Assembly (NCBI GenBank): GCA_046233115.1
Contig: JBJXHM010000015.1
Location: forward strand, 114,146 to 178,145
Direction: 5' to 3'
DNA length: 64,000 bases
From: JACOMY01 sp046233115
Lineage (GTDB): Bacteria; Pseudomonadota; Alphaproteobacteria; Kiloniellales; JACOMY01
In this document: piece after piece, positions 61,802 to 64,000 of the stretch
How the letters are laid out: each line of letters begins with the position of its first letter
How positions within the stretch are numbered: position 1 is the first letter of the stretch
The notes under the pieces: generated by a model
What the model saw: only the letters and a program-made list of their open reading frames with translations
What the model was told of the DNA's origin: nothing
Database searches by the model: none
Translations under genes and position numbers: made by a program

Positions 61802-62069
61802 GCAAAATCTTAAACCGAGTTTTCCCTGAGGAATCAACACCCACAGGTTCCACATGAGCCAAACCTGGTCCCTCTAAAGTATCCCAGGTGTGCATCGCCC
61901 GGTACTGAACAGGATTGCGGCACGGCCTTGTACCTTCCGGGAGGCACGATAAAAACTGCAATCAATCGACGCGTAAGCCTTGCAAAATGCGATTATAATA
62001 AACTATAGTGACGGTAGTGCGTTGTATTTTCACACAAGCGACAATGAATGATCGAAAGGGGAGTTTGTC
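61802..62069. other. Left interior of the integrated-element scar
   Basis: No gene was recognised. The last ~100 bases before the small exported protein gene are AT-rich and probably hold its promoter. Confidence 0.4.
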
Positions 62070-62423
62070 ATGCGCATTTTCCTGTTTCTGATGATCGTCA
62101 TGCTGACCAGCCCAGCTTACGCATGGGACCTACAAGGTACCTGGACTTGCCAAGCCAATACGACGACATTGAGACTTGAAATACAACTCCAACAAGGAGA
62201 CACATTTTCAGGAATTGACACAATAATAAATGGGGGCAACGACATAGGATGGAAAAGCAGTATTACTGGTCGAATTGAAGGTGACACCGCCCATTGGAAG
62301 CGTTGCAGCTCCAAACTAACAAATTGTCAAGAATACGTAGCGAATATTCGCTCGAATAAATCAATGGATGGACAAATGCATCACCCAGGTGTTCAGCCTG
62401 CAACATTGAGCTGCAGCCGTTAG
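62070..62423 (+). CDS. Small exported protein of unknown function
   Basis: This 117-residue protein has a signal peptide (MRIFLFLMIVMLTSPAYA) and a short beta-rich mature part (WDLQGTWTCQANTTTLRLEI) with four Cys (one in WTCQAN, others near KRCSS, TNCQE, LSCS). An AAGGGGAG ribosome site precedes the ATG. Codon use is clearly more AT-rich than in the rest of the window, which fits acquisition with the element. Function is unknown. Confidence 0.7.
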   Translation: MRIFLFLMIVMLTSPAYAWDLQGTWTCQANTTTLRLEIQLQQGDTFSGIDTIINGGNDIGWKSSITGRIEGDTAHWKRCSSKLTNCQEYVANIRSNKSMDGQMHHPGVQPATLSCSR

Positions 62424-62505
62424 TGCACCCGGATCTGCCGCACAGATAGAGCAATCAGGCTGCTTGCAAGATATGAAGAGCCAAGCTGTATGGATGGCTG
62501 GAGAA

Positions 62506-62531
62506 GCGTCGATGCCTTTGGGCATCGACGC
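62506..62531 (-). terminator. Hairpin after the integrase remnant
   Basis: GCGTCGATGCC, TTTG, GGCATCGACGC forms a perfect 11-bp stem with a 4-base loop, 32 bases past the stop of the integrase remnant. No U-tract follows on the minus strand. It may be a terminator or a structured end of the element. Confidence 0.5.
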
Positions 62532-62563
62532 AGGCCAATGGATTAATCTGGCTATCTGGAAAG

Positions 62564-63288
62564 TTAGAACAGGGCATTGGCGATAGTGTTCATTGCCACT
62601 TTGTGATCCTCGGATTTGAACATATGGCCGTAGCGGTCATGCGTGACCTGAAGGCATGAATGGCCGGCATCGGGCTGGACCGTCTTCGGCTGCAGCCCTG
62701 CTTCGATCCAGGTCGAGATGGCGAAGTGCCGTAGGGCATGCCAGTTGAAGCGCTCCGGCGTCGCTGCGTACCGGTAGGGTCCTCCTGGTGGCGAGCCGCC
62801 AGCTTCCCGAACAGCGGATAGAAGCGCCGCTTGGTCATGTTGTCGTGCGATTCAAACCCTCCTCTTTTGTTGGGAAACACCAGGTTCTCCGGCTTTGAGA
62901 ATTTGGAACGCAGCTTCCACGCCTTGAGCATGTGGACCACTTCACCGGCCAAGGGATTGGTCCGCAGCCCGGGGTCACTCATCGGCAGGTTGAGGCTGCG
63001 GTATGCGTCGACACGCCTCCGGACGGTGCCCTCGCCGCCGGCCAGGTCCAGGTCATGCCTGCTGAGTGCATGCAACTCGCCGGCACGCAGACCGGAGGCC
63101 GCAGCGAAGACGAGCAAGCACGCGAAGTCCTGATCCGCTACCTGTGTCAGCTGCCGCGCGACTTCCTTATGAACGGCTGCGCGCTGGTCCGCACGTCGAT
63201 GAACGGCCTTACCGTATTGCCGCCCAAGCTCGAGGGACAGGAGGCCTTGCGGCGTTCTGTCGTCATCGCCGATACCTCGCTGCGCCAC
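62564..63288 (-). pseudogene. Tyrosine recombinase (integrase) remnant with a frameshift
   Basis: The minus strand carries the catalytic domain of a phage-type integrase in two frames. The first part has FAAASGLRAGELHALSRHDL with the catalytic Arg, and KAWKLRSKFSKPENLVFPN. After about 62790 the reading continues in another frame as NWHALRHFAISTWIEAGL, DAGHSCLQVTHDRYGHMF and ends ANALF with stop at 62564; this holds the HxLRH, the late His and the Tyr nucleophile. The N-terminal arm and core-binding domains are not recognisable. The enzyme is therefore inactive. It lies between the intact initiator tRNA gene and its partial copy. Confidence 0.85.
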
Positions 63289-63448
63289 CGGATCATGGAC
63301 GCGGCCCGAAACGCCTACCGCGGGCTGGGCGGAACTGAGGCGGAGTGGATGCCCCGCGCGCCACAGCTACCAGAATAGTCGCGGCTGACTAACCATCTCT
63401 CCGCACCGACACTTTATAATGCGCCACCACATCCAAGCCAGCTTCGAC

Positions 63449-63651
63449 TTAGGTCGATTGAATTACCCTATATGCTTCAATATCTCCATTAGGAATCTTC
63501 TTTTTCATAGTATCACCCGCCTTAACACTGACCGAACGATCGGTAAATATGAGCTCTCCCTTACCTGGATACCCAACTACTACTCCCTTTTGTTCGCCAG
63601 CAGCAGATACCAGCTCATACTGAGACGATGGAAATCACTAAAGAAGGACAT
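63449..63651 (-). pseudogene. Possible frameshifted small gene
   Basis: An ATG at 63651 with GGGAG upstream opens MSFFSDFHRLS and soon stops, while a second frame continues from about 63625 to a TAA at 63449 as YELVSAAGEQKGVVVG, PGKGELIFTDRSVSVKAG, then KIPNGDIEAYRVIQST. The second part has clear coding character without a start codon. A one-base frameshift would join them. No function is recognised. Confidence 0.4.
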
Positions 63652-63686
63652 CTCACCAGCTCCCACAGAGAGTGAACAAAACGAGT

Positions 63687-63815
63687 ATGCCCGAGTCGCG
63701 CTTTGGGCCAAACATGCTCCACGGAAAACTCGGCAAGGATTTGGAATGGATGCCGGAACGGACGGAAACCGTCGTAACAGCGTCGTTTTCCGCCGTAGGC
63801 ATGGGCGATGGGTGA
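63687..63815 (+). CDS. Short ORF of uncertain reality
   Basis: A 42-residue plus-strand frame (MPESRFGPNMLHGKLGKDLE, then WMPERTETVVTASFSAVG) lies between the frameshifted gene and the tRNA. It has no good ribosome site and no recognised family. Composition is like a real gene, but it may be a fragment or chance. Confidence 0.2.
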   Translation: MPESRFGPNMLHGKLGKDLEWMPERTETVVTASFSAVGMGDG

Positions 63816-63828
63816 TGGCACACGAAAG

Positions 63829-63847
63829 AGCCCGCCGGAGGCGGGCT
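63829..63847 (-). terminator. Terminator of the initiator tRNA gene
   Basis: AGCCCGCC, three bases, GGCGGGCT forms a perfect 8-bp GC-rich stem, 27 bases past the tRNA 3' end on the minus strand; TCTTTCG follows in that direction. Confidence 0.75.
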
Positions 63848-63872
63848 AGATCGTTGATATGGTTTGGTAATT

Positions 63873-63950
<78 letters not shown>

Positions 63951-64000
63951 GTAGAGGGTGATTGGGGCGATGTTTGGTTGTGAGGGTGATGGTGAGGGGG

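Noticed and set aside
61752..61961. A short minus-strand frame ending in NQKVAGSNPAPVTN
   Set aside because: Its end is the typical translation of a tRNA 3' half; it is an artefact of the partial tRNA copy.
62932..63378. A 148-codon plus-strand frame in the integrase region
   Set aside because: The minus strand there encodes recognisable integrase motifs; the plus-strand frame has no ribosome site or family resemblance.

Overview
The window is GC-rich with dense, tightly coupled bacterial operons. TRAP and NMT1-type ABC importers, an aldehyde oxidoreductase of the molybdenum family, a protocatechuate branch of the beta-ketoadipate pathway and several TetR/LysR regulators next to catabolic operons fit a free-living, heterotrophic alphaproteobacterium, probably of the Rhodospirillales type. 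This placement is an inference from gene content and composition; no marker gene in the window fixes the species.

Layout. 1-1.6 kb: a truncated S8 peptidase and a DUF3124 protein. 1.9-6.4 kb: a three-gene molybdenum aldehyde oxidoreductase operon (PaoABC-like order) with a divergent TetR gene and a palindrome between them. 6.4-8.7 kb: a TPR-sulfotransferase. 8.7-16.9 kb: a minus-strand catabolic operon (aldehyde dehydrogenase, ABC ATPase, permease, binding protein, FAD oxidoreductase, muconolactone isomerase-like protein, M19 peptidase) with a divergent LysR gene. 17.1-24.1 kb: a compact four-gene cassette of mostly unrecognised proteins, including a large protein with a PIN-like acidic tetrad and an AAA ATPase with a ribokinase-like N-terminal half. 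An IS3 remnant follows it. This cassette is the best candidate for an undescribed, possibly defence-type system.

24.7-43.9 kb: about fifteen consecutive genes for exported or membrane proteins (patatin lipoprotein, two DUF3604 proteins, MscS channel, SphA-like porin, MORN, DUF1254, glycine-zipper, Rap1a, DUF3300, DUF2950, HupE/UreJ, parvulin, MCE). Their joint role is unknown, but they look like an envelope-related block.

44.3-56.0 kb: a coherent quinate/shikimate to beta-ketoadipate block. A TRAP importer and AroQ are on the minus strand; a TetR gene, an AroE-like dehydrogenase, QuiC, PcaD, PcaC, PcaHG, a BKACE-family enzyme and PcaB are on the plus strand. The BKACE enzyme could supply the final cleavage step, because pcaIJ and pcaF are absent from the window. 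56.1-61.4 kb: an ADP-forming acyl-CoA synthetase, then an enoyl-CoA hydratase / acyl-CoA dehydrogenase / TetR operon with a promoter overlapped by a palindrome. 61.7-63.95 kb: an intact initiator tRNA gene and a 43-bp partial copy of it bracket a decayed integrase gene, a small exported protein gene and other remnants, which is the scar of an integrated element.
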